DNA of 64,000 nt from the NCBI GenBank assembly GCA_965194655.1, contig OZ239148.1:1674001-1738000 (forward strand). The letters are read 5' to 3'. Positions 52,072-60,362 of the stretch are shown here, in pieces. Numbering within the stretch: the stretch's first letter is position 1; every line of letters starts with the position of its first letter. A model generated the notes under the pieces. It had not been told where the DNA came from and searched no databases. It saw nothing but the letters and a program-made list of their open reading frames with translations. This DNA is from Hahnella lacustris. GTDB lineage: Bacteria > Pseudomonadota > Gammaproteobacteria > Burkholderiales > Burkholderiaceae_A. The translations under genes and the position numbers were made by a program.

Positions 52072-53247
52072 ATGAGCACCCATCGCAGATCACTCCTCAT
52101 CGCATCCTCCCTGGGGCTTGGCCTCAGCGGACTTCCTCACCTCTCAAGAGCCCAGCCTGCACCCATTCGGGTGGGGCTCATGTTGCCCAGTTCTGGCACG
52201 TACGCACCGCTCGGAGACGCCATCTATCGAGGACTGACCCTTGCGCTGGCCCAGTCCAAGGGAAGCTGGGGCGGACGCCCAGTCGAGATCATGCGGGCAG
52301 ATGATGAATCGAATCCGGCGAAGGCTGCCGAGCTCGCGACCCGCCTCATCACACGCGACCGAGCAGATCTTCTCGTAGGTTCCGTTCACTCGGGTGTGGC
52401 GTTGGGCATGGCTAAGGTCGCTGCGGACCATAACCGAATGCTCATCATCCCCAACGCAGGCGCCAATCGACTCACGGGAGCAGGCTGCTCTGAGCAGATC
52501 ATTCGGACCTCCTTCTCAAACTGGCAGACCATTGCTCCACTCGGCAAAGTCATGACCGACCGCGGCATCAAGACCGCAGTCTTCCTGACGTGGAAGTACA
52601 CCGCTGGTGACGAGTACGCCAGTGCTTTTGCAGAAGGCTTTGAGGCCAACGGTGGCAAAGTAATGGCCTCCCTCAGCCTGCCCTTTCCGCAGGCAGAATT
52701 TGGGCCCTTGCTCACCAAGATCGCAGCGCTCAAGCCTGATGCAGTCTCTTGCTTCTTTTCCGGCACCGCTGCTGCGAAATTTTTGGCGGACTACGATCGC
52801 GCGGGTCTGCGAAGAACCATTCCGCTGTATGTCACCGGACATGTCACGGAGGGGATCCTTCACACGCTCAGGGGGGAAGCAGACGGTATCGTGAGCGTGC
52901 TCCACTACGCAGATGGCCTGCCACATGCGGCAGACAAGCGATTCCGATCTGCGTTTCAGCAGCAGTTCAACACCACACCGGACGTCTTCGCTGTACAAGG
53001 GTTCGATACGGGACTGGTCCTGGAAAAAGCGCTCGCAGGAACTCGCGGAGACCTGAATCCAACCGCACTGCGAAGCACGCTGAAGGGGTTGATCATCGAC
53101 AGTCCTCGCGGCGCGTGGAGATTTTCTGCAGCCCAGAACCCCATTCAGGACATCTACCTGCGTGAGGTTCGAAAGGGCCAGAACCAGTACCTCAGCGTGG
53201 CGGCCAAGGCACTGGCAGATCCAGCCCAGGGCTGTCGACTCGTATAG
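52072..53247 (+). CDS. Liv-type ABC substrate-binding protein
   Basis: A 391-residue periplasmic binding protein of the leucine/isoleucine/valine-binding family. The signal peptide has a twin-arginine-like start (THRRSLLIASSLGLGLSG). The fold shows PIRVGLMLPSSGTYAPLGDAIYRGLTLAL, DDESNPAKAAELATRLI and VQGFDTGLVLEKAL. Such proteins bind amino acids, aromatic acids, urea or amides; the ligand is unknown. It is followed by two permeases but no ATPases. Confidence 0.87.
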   Translation: MSTHRRSLLIASSLGLGLSGLPHLSRAQPAPIRVGLMLPSSGTYAPLGDAIYRGLTLALAQSKGSWGGRPVEIMRADDESNPAKAAELATRLITRDRADLLVGSVHSGVALGMAKVAADHNRMLIIPNAGANRLTGAGCSEQIIRTSFSNWQTIAPLGKVMTDRGIKTAVFLTWKYTAGDEYASAFAEGFEANGGKVMASLSLPFPQAEFGPLLTKIAALKPDAVSCFFSGTAAAKFLADYDRAGLRRTIPLYVTGHVTEGILHTLRGEADGIVSVLHYADGLPHAADKRFRSAFQQQFNTTPDVFAVQGFDTGLVLEKALAGTRGDLNPTALRSTLKGLIIDSPRGAWRFSAAQNPIQDIYLREVRKGQNQYLSVAAKALADPAQGCRLV

Positions 53248-53280
53248 CGTCAGCCTCGCTCGCGGCCACCGAGTCCTCTG

Positions 53281-54144
53281 ATGGACACTCTAGGTCTCGC
53301 CTTGTTGTATGGGCTCAATGCCCTGCAGCAAGGCGTGCTGCTTTTTTTAATGGCCAGCGGTCTCAGCCTCATTCTGGGCGCCATGGGCGTCATCAATCTG
53401 GCGCATGGGGCGCTTTACATGATCGGTGCCTATTTCGGCTACAGCCTGGTTCAGTTCACCGGATCCTGGTCCATCGCCATCCTGCTGCTCGCCACCCTGG
53501 GATTGCTCGTGGGTTGGACCATCGAGCGCGGATTGATTCGAGCAACGGTAGGGGGACATCCCTTGCGTCAGGTCTTGCTCACCTTCGGGCTGGTACTGGT
53601 TGCCGAGGAAATTCGAGCGATGGTGTGGGGCAATGATGTCCTCACCCTCTCGGCTCCAGCCTGGCTCTCCGGTGGCATCCCTTTGAACGAGACCCTACTG
53701 CTGCCCTCGTATGAGATTGCCGTTTTGGCAACAGGCCTGGTGATCGCCGCAGTGCTCCTGATCATCCTGCGCTACTCCGCCTGGGGCGTTCAGCTCCGTG
53801 CGCTCTCGGAGAATCCGCGCCTGCTCATGGCCATGGGCATCAACCCGGCTCGACTCACGGCGGGGGCGTTTGCGCTGGGAACCGCAATTGCCATGTTGGC
53901 GGGATTATTGGCTGCCCCCTTAACGACGCTCGGTCCGCACATGGGCGGCCCGGTCTTGATCGCGAGTCTGGTCGTCGTCATCCTCGGTGGGATGGGATCA
54001 GTCATGGGAACAATGTTGGCCGCCCTGTTGGTCGGTTCTGCGCAGACCCTCGGGCAAGTGCTCGCGGGAGATTTCGCAGGACTCGCCATCTACATCGCCA
54101 TGGCCCTCGTGCTCGCCCTTCGGCCACGCGGGCTGTTTTCCTGA
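53281..54144 (+). CDS. LivH-like ABC permease
   Basis: A 287-residue inner-membrane permease. It has GLNALQQGVLLFLMASGLSLILGAMGVINLAHGALYMIGAY, the LivH N-terminal hallmark, and LIASLVVVILGGMGSVMGTMLAALLVG. It starts 33 bases after the binding-protein gene. It is clearly different in sequence from LivH at 33311-34240. Confidence 0.87.
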   Translation: MDTLGLALLYGLNALQQGVLLFLMASGLSLILGAMGVINLAHGALYMIGAYFGYSLVQFTGSWSIAILLLATLGLLVGWTIERGLIRATVGGHPLRQVLLTFGLVLVAEEIRAMVWGNDVLTLSAPAWLSGGIPLNETLLLPSYEIAVLATGLVIAAVLLIILRYSAWGVQLRALSENPRLLMAMGINPARLTAGAFALGTAIAMLAGLLAAPLTTLGPHMGGPVLIASLVVVILGGMGSVMGTMLAALLVGSAQTLGQVLAGDFAGLAIYIAMALVLALRPRGLFS

Positions 54145-54161
54145 GATCAACCTCTCATTCA

Positions 54162-54977
54162 ATGGACTACCTCCTCGACCTCGCCTTTCAATCTCTTGAG
54201 ATGGGCCTGTTGGCGGCAAGCCTCTGGCTGCTCATCCAGCACCTGGGTCTGGTGAGCCTCGGGCATGCAGCCTTTTATGGTCTTGCAGGTTATGTGTTGG
54301 CACTCTCCGCCCCGTATACCGGTTCAGCCGTAGGATCCTTCTTGCTGGGCGTGTTGGCTGCTGCAGTCTTCGCTGCAGTCACCGGCTGGTTTGTTCTTCG
54401 ATCCCGTGGACTCGCCTTTCTCATGGCGACCCTGGCCTTCGCGCAGATGCTGCTGGTCCTCACCCAAGACACGTCTTACTTTGGCGGGGCAGATGGTCTC
54501 TATGTCGATGGCCTTGCATCCATGAGCCCTTTGCAAAAGGTTCTGTCCATGACCTTCGTCGCTGCAGCGGGAGCAGCACTGATGGGCCGCCTCGGTCGTT
54601 CGCCCTTTGGGGTTTTAATGGCTGCCGCCCATCAACACGAAGACCGGCTGACCTCGCTTGGCTATTCTGTTTTTCGGATTCAACTCCTGGCCTACATTTT
54701 GTCCGCAAGCCTCGCGGGTGCCTCGGGTGCCATGCACGCACTTCGATTCGGATTTGTCAGTCCCGCACTTTTTTCCTGGCAGGTCTCGGGCATGGCACTG
54801 CTGATGGTGCTTCTGGGTGGGCAGCGACACTTCTACTCGCCCTGGCTCGGTGCCCTCGCGGTCGTCCTCCTTCACGAACTTCTGGCGAGTCACGCCCTCT
54901 GGGGAGAGTGGGCCCGGCACTGGGCTGCAGGACTGGGCCTCATCATGATTTTCATCGCACGGAGACCTATCCCATGA
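54162..54977 (+). CDS. LivM-like ABC permease (short)
   Basis: A 271-residue inner-membrane permease of the LivM family, shorter than the 362-residue copy at 34237. It has LGLVSLGHAAFYGLAGYVLAL, LRSRGLAFLMATLAFAQML and MALLMVLLGGQRHFYSPWLGALAVV. The region around GGQRH differs from the GGMGN typical of LivM, so it is a divergent member. Its stop overlaps the next gene by 4 bases. No livG or livF follows; ATPases must come from elsewhere. Confidence 0.83.
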   Translation: MDYLLDLAFQSLEMGLLAASLWLLIQHLGLVSLGHAAFYGLAGYVLALSAPYTGSAVGSFLLGVLAAAVFAAVTGWFVLRSRGLAFLMATLAFAQMLLVLTQDTSYFGGADGLYVDGLASMSPLQKVLSMTFVAAAGAALMGRLGRSPFGVLMAAAHQHEDRLTSLGYSVFRIQLLAYILSASLAGASGAMHALRFGFVSPALFSWQVSGMALLMVLLGGQRHFYSPWLGALAVVLLHELLASHALWGEWARHWAAGLGLIMIFIARRPIP

Positions 54978-55804
54978 ACTGTCCGCTCTGCATGAACACC
55001 GAGGGTCACTCGGTCTTTGAAGATGACCTCCTGCGCGTGATCGAAGTGCCTGACGCGGAGCTCCCCGGGAGCCTCCGGGTTATCTGGAAAGCGCATGTCC
55101 AAGAGTTCACAGACCTCACTCCTGAGCAGCGATCGCACTGTATGCAAGTGGTCTGCCGCGCGGAGCAGCAGATCCGTGACGAGCTCAACCCCGACAAGAT
55201 CAATCTCGCGAGCTTCGGGAACCTCGTGCCTCACTTGCACTGGCACATCATGGCCAGATGGAAAACGGACCCATGGTGGCCTCAGCCCACCTGGGCTCCT
55301 CGGCGCGACCTTCAAACCTTACCAACGCCCCCTCAGATCAAAGGAGCGAGCAAAGGACAGACATGGGTGGGACAGCTCGGAGACTGGCAGGCCCTCCAAT
55401 CCATGGCCGCACCCATTCGCTTCGACGTATTCGTGAAGGAACAGAACGTACCTGAGGAGGAGGAATGGGACCTCGCCGACCGCTACTGTAAGCACGTGGT
55501 CATTCATGATCCCCACGAGCCTGACCCCTCTCTCGCGGGGCTCGCGACGGGGAGGCTGCTGCCGGACGGTCGTATTGGGCGTATGGCGGTTCGCCGGGAG
55601 GTTCGCCAGTCCGGGCTCGGAGGTTGGGTGCTCCAGAGCCTCCTGCGAGAGGCCAAGCGTCTCGGAATGTCTCAGGTGCTGCTGCATGCACAGGTCCATG
55701 CCTTGGGTTTCTACGCGCAGCACGGCTTCACTGCAGAGGGACCCGAGTTTATGGAGTGTGAGATGCCCCATCGACAGATGCGGCGCGACCTAGCCGATCT
55801 CTGA
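54974..55804 (+). CDS. HIT-domain/GNAT acetyltransferase fusion protein
   Basis: A 276-residue two-domain protein. Residues 1 to about 115 are a HIT-family nucleotide hydrolase or transferase, with CPLC near the N-terminus and the histidine triad HLHWH at 87-91. Residues about 130-276 are a GNAT acetyltransferase, with IRFDVFVKEQNVPEEEEWD (ElaA-like) and the acetyl-CoA loop RQSGLGG at 211-217. ATG at 54974 overlaps the permease stop (ATGA). The joint function is unknown: the HIT part may act on dinucleoside polyphosphates and the GNAT part on an amine or protein. The end overlaps tsaC by 56 bases. Confidence 0.82.
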   Translation: MNCPLCMNTEGHSVFEDDLLRVIEVPDAELPGSLRVIWKAHVQEFTDLTPEQRSHCMQVVCRAEQQIRDELNPDKINLASFGNLVPHLHWHIMARWKTDPWWPQPTWAPRRDLQTLPTPPQIKGASKGQTWVGQLGDWQALQSMAAPIRFDVFVKEQNVPEEEEWDLADRYCKHVVIHDPHEPDPSLAGLATGRLLPDGRIGRMAVRREVRQSGLGGWVLQSLLREAKRLGMSQVLLHAQVHALGFYAQHGFTAEGPEFMECEMPHRQMRRDLADL

Positions 55805-56798
55805 CCGCCTCCCACTCTGCGCCCTCCGGTAATGCCTCGACCAGAAGTTGGTCAAACCCCTGTGCGTCCCACTCATGCAGTCGAGCGTAAAGCTGCTGAG
55901 CAAGCACCTCGGGGCTGCGGGGCAAGAGGACCTGAGTGACCCGAGGGTCGTGAGTGGGCAGAAGCTGACGAACCCAGCACAGCAGCGTCGCAGACCCTGG
56001 TTGAGAGAGCCGATTGAGGAGCGTTTGGTGCAGATCCTGACCGGCAAGGACAGCGAGCGGCGTGCGCGGCGCGTAGTGTGATGCAAGGCTTCCAGAGACA
56101 CGCGGAACGGGCACCAGCCCCGATCCATCGGTGGACCCTGAACGGGGTTGATGGTCCCTCAGGCTGCTGAGGACCTCGTCAATCGCCGTACGAGAAATTC
56201 CGCCTGGCCTCAGGATTCGAACGGGGTCTACCGTGCAGTCCACAATGGTGCTCTCAATGCCCACTCCGCAGGGCCCATCGTCCAAGATGAGGTCACCCGG
56301 TTGAAGGTGGTCGCCCAGTGCTTGCATGACATGCTGAGCCATGGAGGGGCTGATCCCCCCAAATCGATTGGCAGACGGCGCTGCAATGGCACCACTGCCC
56401 ACGGATTCAAATGCCTCTAAAAGGCCCTGGGCGGTCGCCTGGCGAGGCCAGCGAAGTCCAACCGTGGCCTGACCTCCGGTCACCGCATCGGGCACAACGA
56501 CGGAGCGCCGAACCAACAAAGTCAGTGGGCCAGGCCAGAACGCCTCCGCCAGGATCTGCGCCGAGATCGGCCAGTCTGCGGCGAATTGCTTGGCTGCCTG
56601 AAGACTTGCCACATGGACGATGAGGGGATGATCACTCGGCCGTCCTTTGGCCTCAAAGATGCGCCTGAGTGCGGTTGGGTTGAGCGCGTCTGCACCAAGC
56701 CCATAAACCGTCTCTGTGGGAAAGGCCACCAGCCTTCCCCTGGCCAGCGCCCGCGCCGCCTCAGCGAGCACATCGCGCGTCGGCGCCAACAGCCTCAT
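55749..56798 (-). CDS. tsaC: Threonylcarbamoyl-AMP synthase (Sua5 type)
   Basis: A 349-residue enzyme making threonylcarbamoyl-AMP for the t6A37 modification of ANN-decoding tRNAs. The N-terminal YrdC domain has VAFPTETVYGLGADA, KGRPSDHPLIVHV and PSANRFGGISP. The C-terminal Sua5 domain starts near VPRVSGSLASHYAPRTPL, so this is the long Sua5 form rather than short TsaC. ATG at 56798 overlaps the purK stop by 4 bases. The last 56 bases overlap the convergent HIT-GNAT gene. Confidence 0.92.
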   Translation of the reverse strand: MRLLAPTRDVLAEAARALARGRLVAFPTETVYGLGADALNPTALRRIFEAKGRPSDHPLIVHVASLQAAKQFAADWPISAQILAEAFWPGPLTLLVRRSVVVPDAVTGGQATVGLRWPRQATAQGLLEAFESVGSGAIAAPSANRFGGISPSMAQHVMQALGDHLQPGDLILDDGPCGVGIESTIVDCTVDPVRILRPGGISRTAIDEVLSSLRDHQPRSGSTDGSGLVPVPRVSGSLASHYAPRTPLAVLAGQDLHQTLLNRLSQPGSATLLCWVRQLLPTHDPRVTQVLLPRSPEVLAQQLYARLHEWDAQGFDQLLVEALPEGAEWEAVRDRLGRAASVDGASHTP

Positions 56799-57865
56799 GC
56801 GGTGAGGGTTTGAGTGATGTGCCCCATCTTGCGGCCTTTGCGCGGCTCCTTCTTGCCGTAGAGATGAACCGCTGCCCCTTGGCGCGTCCACTCTGACCAG
56901 TCAGGTTCTTGTGGGGTGGACGAGGCGGTGAACCAGGCATCGCCCAGCACATTGGTCATCCGAACGGGAAACTTGAGCTCCGTAGACCCCAGAGGCATAC
57001 CGGTGCAGATGCGGACCTGTTGCTCAAACTGGCTGGTCATGCAGGCCTCAATGGAATAGTGCCCACTGTTGTGAGGGCGCGGCGCCATTTCGTTGGCGAC
57101 GAGTCGATTTCCCTCCAAGACAAAGAACTCTACACAGAGGACCCCCACGTATTCCATGGCTGTCACCACCTGCTGCGCTGCATGCCTGGCGGCCTGCTCC
57201 AACTCGGGACTCACCGATGCGGGCACCGTGGTGGTGTGCAGAATGCCATGCACATGGACGTTCTCACCCACGGGGTAGGTCACCACCTCCCCTTGCCGAT
57301 CGCGAGCGATGATGACGGAAATCTCTTTCAGCAGAGGCATGCGCTGCTCGAGTACGCAGGGCACGCCACCCAGACTCACGAAGGCCTGGATGGCCTCCTC
57401 TCGCGTGGCGACGCTCACCTGCCCCTTTCCGTCATACCCGAGCCGTGCGGTCTTCAAGATGCCTGGGAAGAGCGTGTCGGGAGCCTGGAGCAGATCTCGC
57501 TCAGCGCGAACCGCCGCATGTGGCGCAACGGAAACGCCCGCGTCCACCAGGAACGCTTTTTCAACCAGACGGTCTTGTGCGCGCTCCACACATGCTGCAT
57601 TGGGAAAGGTGAGACCGTGCCGCTCCAGAAAACGAAGGGCCTCGGCCGGCACATTCTCAAACTCGGTCGTGAACACGTCTGCTGATTCAGCGAGCTTGGC
57701 CAACGCCAAGGGATCATCGTAGGCCCCGACCACCAACGCATCCGCAATCTGGCCTGCTGGTCCATGGGGGTCAGGGTCCAACACGGTGACCGTATGACCC
57801 AGGCGATGTGCAGCCTGAATCATCATGCGGCCCAATTGCCCACCTCCCATCAGACCGATGTTCAT
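56795..57865 (-). CDS. purK: N5-carboxyaminoimidazole ribonucleotide synthase
   Basis: A 356-residue ATP-grasp enzyme that carboxylates AIR to N5-CAIR in purine synthesis. It starts MNIGLMGGGQLGRMMIQAAHRLGH and has FENVPAEALRFLE, KTARLGYDGKGQ, VLEQRMPLLKEISVII and NEMAPRPHNSGHYSIEAC. The product is the substrate of the PurE domain encoded just upstream, 6 bases away on the same strand. Confidence 0.96.
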   Translation of the reverse strand: MNIGLMGGGQLGRMMIQAAHRLGHTVTVLDPDPHGPAGQIADALVVGAYDDPLALAKLAESADVFTTEFENVPAEALRFLERHGLTFPNAACVERAQDRLVEKAFLVDAGVSVAPHAAVRAERDLLQAPDTLFPGILKTARLGYDGKGQVSVATREEAIQAFVSLGGVPCVLEQRMPLLKEISVIIARDRQGEVVTYPVGENVHVHGILHTTTVPASVSPELEQAARHAAQQVVTAMEYVGVLCVEFFVLEGNRLVANEMAPRPHNSGHYSIEACMTSQFEQQVRICTGMPLGSTELKFPVRMTNVLGDAWFTASSTPQEPDWSEWTRQGAAVHLYGKKEPRKGRKMGHITQTLTA

Positions 57866-57871
57866 ACCCGC

Positions 57872-59257
57872 TTATGCTTCAGGTGCGGCACGGCCGAGAT
57901 GGGCATTCATGGAGACCGCAGTCTCGGTCTGTTCAGCCCGAAATGCAGCCAGCCGATCCCGCAGGGTTTCATCATCGGTGGCGAGGGTGGCAATGAAATG
58001 CAAGGCTGCATTTGCTGCACCGGCCTCCCCAATCGCGAAGGTTGCGACCGGAATGCCTTTGGGCATCTGCACAATCGAGTAGAGCGAATCTTCTCCGCGA
58101 AGGTACTTAGAGGGGACCGGCACCCCGAATACGGGAACGGTCGTCTTTGCAGCCAGCATGCCGGGCAGGTGCGCAGCACCGCCCGCTCCAGCAATGATGC
58201 CCTTCAGACCCCGCGCAGAAGCAGCACTGGCGTAGTCATAGAGCTGATCTGGCATTCGGTGCGCCGAGACCACTCGCGCTTCGTGCGGAATGCCAAACCG
58301 GTCAAGCACCTCAACGGCATGGCGCATCACCTCCCAGTCAGACTGACTGCCCATCACCACACCCACCACGGGCATGCGTACACCCGCGATGCGAAAGAGC
58401 GCCTCTCGATACTTCTGCGCGGTACGCTCAATGACATGAGCGGGCAACGCCGGGGCCGGTGGCGTCTTGTCCCAATCGAGGGTCTCGAGGTAGTCGCGCA
58501 CGTACTGCTTGTCAAAGCTGGGTGGGCTGATGCCTTCGGCGTAACCGTCAACAGGCCAGTAGCGGGAGGAATCGGCCGTGAGCACCTCATCCATGAGGTG
58601 CAAAACCCCCGCCTCATCGAGGCCGAATTCAAACTTGGTGTCTGCAATGATGATGCCCTGCTCTCGCGCGTAGTCGGCCGCCTCCGCATACAGGGCCAGG
58701 CTGACACGACGGATTTCTTCCGCACGAGCCTGTCCAATCATGTCCACGACCTGAGCAAACGAGATGTTCTCGTCATGCTCGCCCATCTCTGCCTTGTAGG
58801 CCGGCGTAAAGAGGGGCTCCTCGAGACGACTGGCCATGTTCAGTCCCTTGGGCAAGGGAATGCCACAGACGGCGCCCGTCTCGCAGTACTCCTTCCAGCC
58901 TCCACCAATGAGGTAGCCGCGCACCACGGCCTCCACCGGAATGGGCTTGAGACGCTTGGCCACCACCGCGCGTCCCCGCACCTGTTCCACCTCCGTGGAC
59001 TTCACAACAGATTCGGGATCGATGCCGGTGAGATGGTTGGGCACGATGTGCGCCAGTTTGGCAAACCAGAACGCCGACATGCGATTCAGCACCACCCCTT
59101 TGTCGGGGATGGGGGCATCCATCACCACATCAAAAGCAGAGAGGCGGTCGGTGGCGACCATCAGGAGTTTGTCGTCTCCTACTGCGTAGAGATCGCGAAC
59201 CTTTCCGCGACCCACGAGGGGAAGGCTGCGAATACGTGTTTGATAAAGGCCGGTCAT
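57872..59257 (-). CDS. purC-purE: Fused PurC-PurE: SAICAR synthetase + N5-CAIR mutase
   Basis: A single 461-residue reading frame. Residues 1 to about 292 are PurC (GRGKVRDLYAVGDDKLL, DRLSAFDVVMD, GIIIADTKFEFGLD, VRDYLETLDWD). Residues about 295-461 are class I PurE (MPVVGVVMGSQSDWEVM, VVSAHRMPDQ, GAGGAAHLPGM, GEAGAANAALH). No stop separates them; the join is ...YREALFRIAGVRMPVV. In relatives purC and purE are adjacent separate genes in the same order, so stop loss is likely. PurE makes CAIR, which PurC uses after one step, so fusion may help channelling. An internal start at the Met codon 58375 cannot be excluded, but no good ribosome-binding site is seen. Confidence 0.9.
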   Translation of the reverse strand: MTGLYQTRIRSLPLVGRGKVRDLYAVGDDKLLMVATDRLSAFDVVMDAPIPDKGVVLNRMSAFWFAKLAHIVPNHLTGIDPESVVKSTEVEQVRGRAVVAKRLKPIPVEAVVRGYLIGGGWKEYCETGAVCGIPLPKGLNMASRLEEPLFTPAYKAEMGEHDENISFAQVVDMIGQARAEEIRRVSLALYAEAADYAREQGIIIADTKFEFGLDEAGVLHLMDEVLTADSSRYWPVDGYAEGISPPSFDKQYVRDYLETLDWDKTPPAPALPAHVIERTAQKYREALFRIAGVRMPVVGVVMGSQSDWEVMRHAVEVLDRFGIPHEARVVSAHRMPDQLYDYASAASARGLKGIIAGAGGAAHLPGMLAAKTTVPVFGVPVPSKYLRGEDSLYSIVQMPKGIPVATFAIGEAGAANAALHFIATLATDDETLRDRLAAFRAEQTETAVSMNAHLGRAAPEA

Positions 59258-60318
59258 TGGACAATCTGACCGAGGCCACCCGTTGCGTACTGTTGCGCCA
59301 TCGACTGCAGAGCCACTGGCTTGATCTTGCTGCCCTGACCTGCGCATCCAAACGCCTCATAACGGGCCAGACAGATCTGACGGGCCGCTTCACGGGCAGG
59401 CTTGAGGTAATCACGGGGGTCGAATTTGGAGGGCTGCTCAGCCAGGTAGCGACGAATGGCAGCTGTCATAGCCAGACGTATATCGGTGTCAATGTTGATC
59501 TTGCGAACGCCGTGCTGAATGGCCTCTTGAATCTCGCGCACCGGGACCCCGTAGGTTTCCTTCATGTCGCCGCCAAACTCGCGAATCTCCGCCAACAAGT
59601 CTTGCGGAACGGATGAGGAGCCATGCATCACCAGATGTGTGTTGGGAATGCGACGATGGATGGCCTTGATGCGCTCGATGGCGAGAATATCGCCCGTGGG
59701 CTCACGCGTGAATTTATAGGCACCATGACTCGTTCCAATGGCAATCGCCAAGGCGTCGAGCTGGGTCTGACGCACGAAATCGGCAGCCTGTTCTGGATCG
59801 GTGAGCAGCTGGTCGTGGGTCATCGTGGCCTCAGTCCCATGGCCATCTTCTTTGTCACCCCGCATGGTCTCCAGGCTACCCAGGCAGCCGAGCTCTCCCT
59901 CAACAGAGATACCCCGCGCGTGTGCCATTTGGACCACCTGGCGGGTGACCTGCACGTTGTATTCGTAACTGGAAATGGTCTTGCCATCGGCCTCGAGAGA
60001 ACCATCCATCATGACGCTGGAGAACCCCAGATTCATGGCGCCTTCGCAAATGGCAGGGCTCTGGCCATGGTCCTGGTGCATCACCACCGGAACGTGGGGG
60101 TAAGACTCGACGGCTGCCTCAATGAGATGCCGAAGAAACTGCTCTCCTGCATATTTGCGCGCACCCGCACTGGCCTGCATGATGACGGGCGCGTCAATTT
60201 CAGCAGCCGCAGACATGATGGCCTGCACCTGCTCGAGGTTGTTCACATTAAATGCCGGAATGCCATAGCCGTGCTCCGCCGCGTGATCGAGCATTTGGCG
60301 CAATGAGACCAGAGCCAT
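59254..60318 (-). CDS. fba: Class II fructose-1,6-bisphosphate aldolase
   Basis: A 354-residue zinc-dependent aldolase of glycolysis and gluconeogenesis. It starts MALVSLRQMLDHAAEHGYG and has PAFNVNNLEQVQAIM, PVVMHQDHGQSP (zinc/catalytic histidine and aspartate), VEGELGCLGSLE, ALAIAIGTSHGAYKF and VMHGSSSVPQDLL. The stop overlaps the purC-purE start by 4 bases. A 44-base gap with an inverted repeat separates it from pyk upstream. Confidence 0.96.
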   Translation of the reverse strand: MALVSLRQMLDHAAEHGYGIPAFNVNNLEQVQAIMSAAAEIDAPVIMQASAGARKYAGEQFLRHLIEAAVESYPHVPVVMHQDHGQSPAICEGAMNLGFSSVMMDGSLEADGKTISSYEYNVQVTRQVVQMAHARGISVEGELGCLGSLETMRGDKEDGHGTEATMTHDQLLTDPEQAADFVRQTQLDALAIAIGTSHGAYKFTREPTGDILAIERIKAIHRRIPNTHLVMHGSSSVPQDLLAEIREFGGDMKETYGVPVREIQEAIQHGVRKINIDTDIRLAMTAAIRRYLAEQPSKFDPRDYLKPAREAARQICLARYEAFGCAGQGSKIKPVALQSMAQQYATGGLGQIVQ

Positions 60319-60339
60319 CGGGTACCCCCTTTATTTCAA

Positions 60340-60358
60340 GCGAAACGCGTATTTTCGC
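60340..60358. other. Inverted repeat between pyk and fba
   Basis: GCGAAA, 7 bases, TTTCGC: an imperfectly separated 6-base inverted repeat in the 44-base gap between the pyk stop and fba start. It could be an intercistronic RNA hairpin that tunes the level of fba and purine genes relative to glycolytic genes. No T-run follows on the minus strand, so it is not a standard terminator. Confidence 0.35.
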
Positions 60359-60362
60359 GCGT

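Noticed and set aside
57764..59269. 501-codon open frame on the plus strand opposite purK and purC-purE
   Set aside because: It is wholly antisense to well-recognised enzymes, rich in His and Arg with no family-like motif, and typical of a shadow frame in GC-rich coding DNA.
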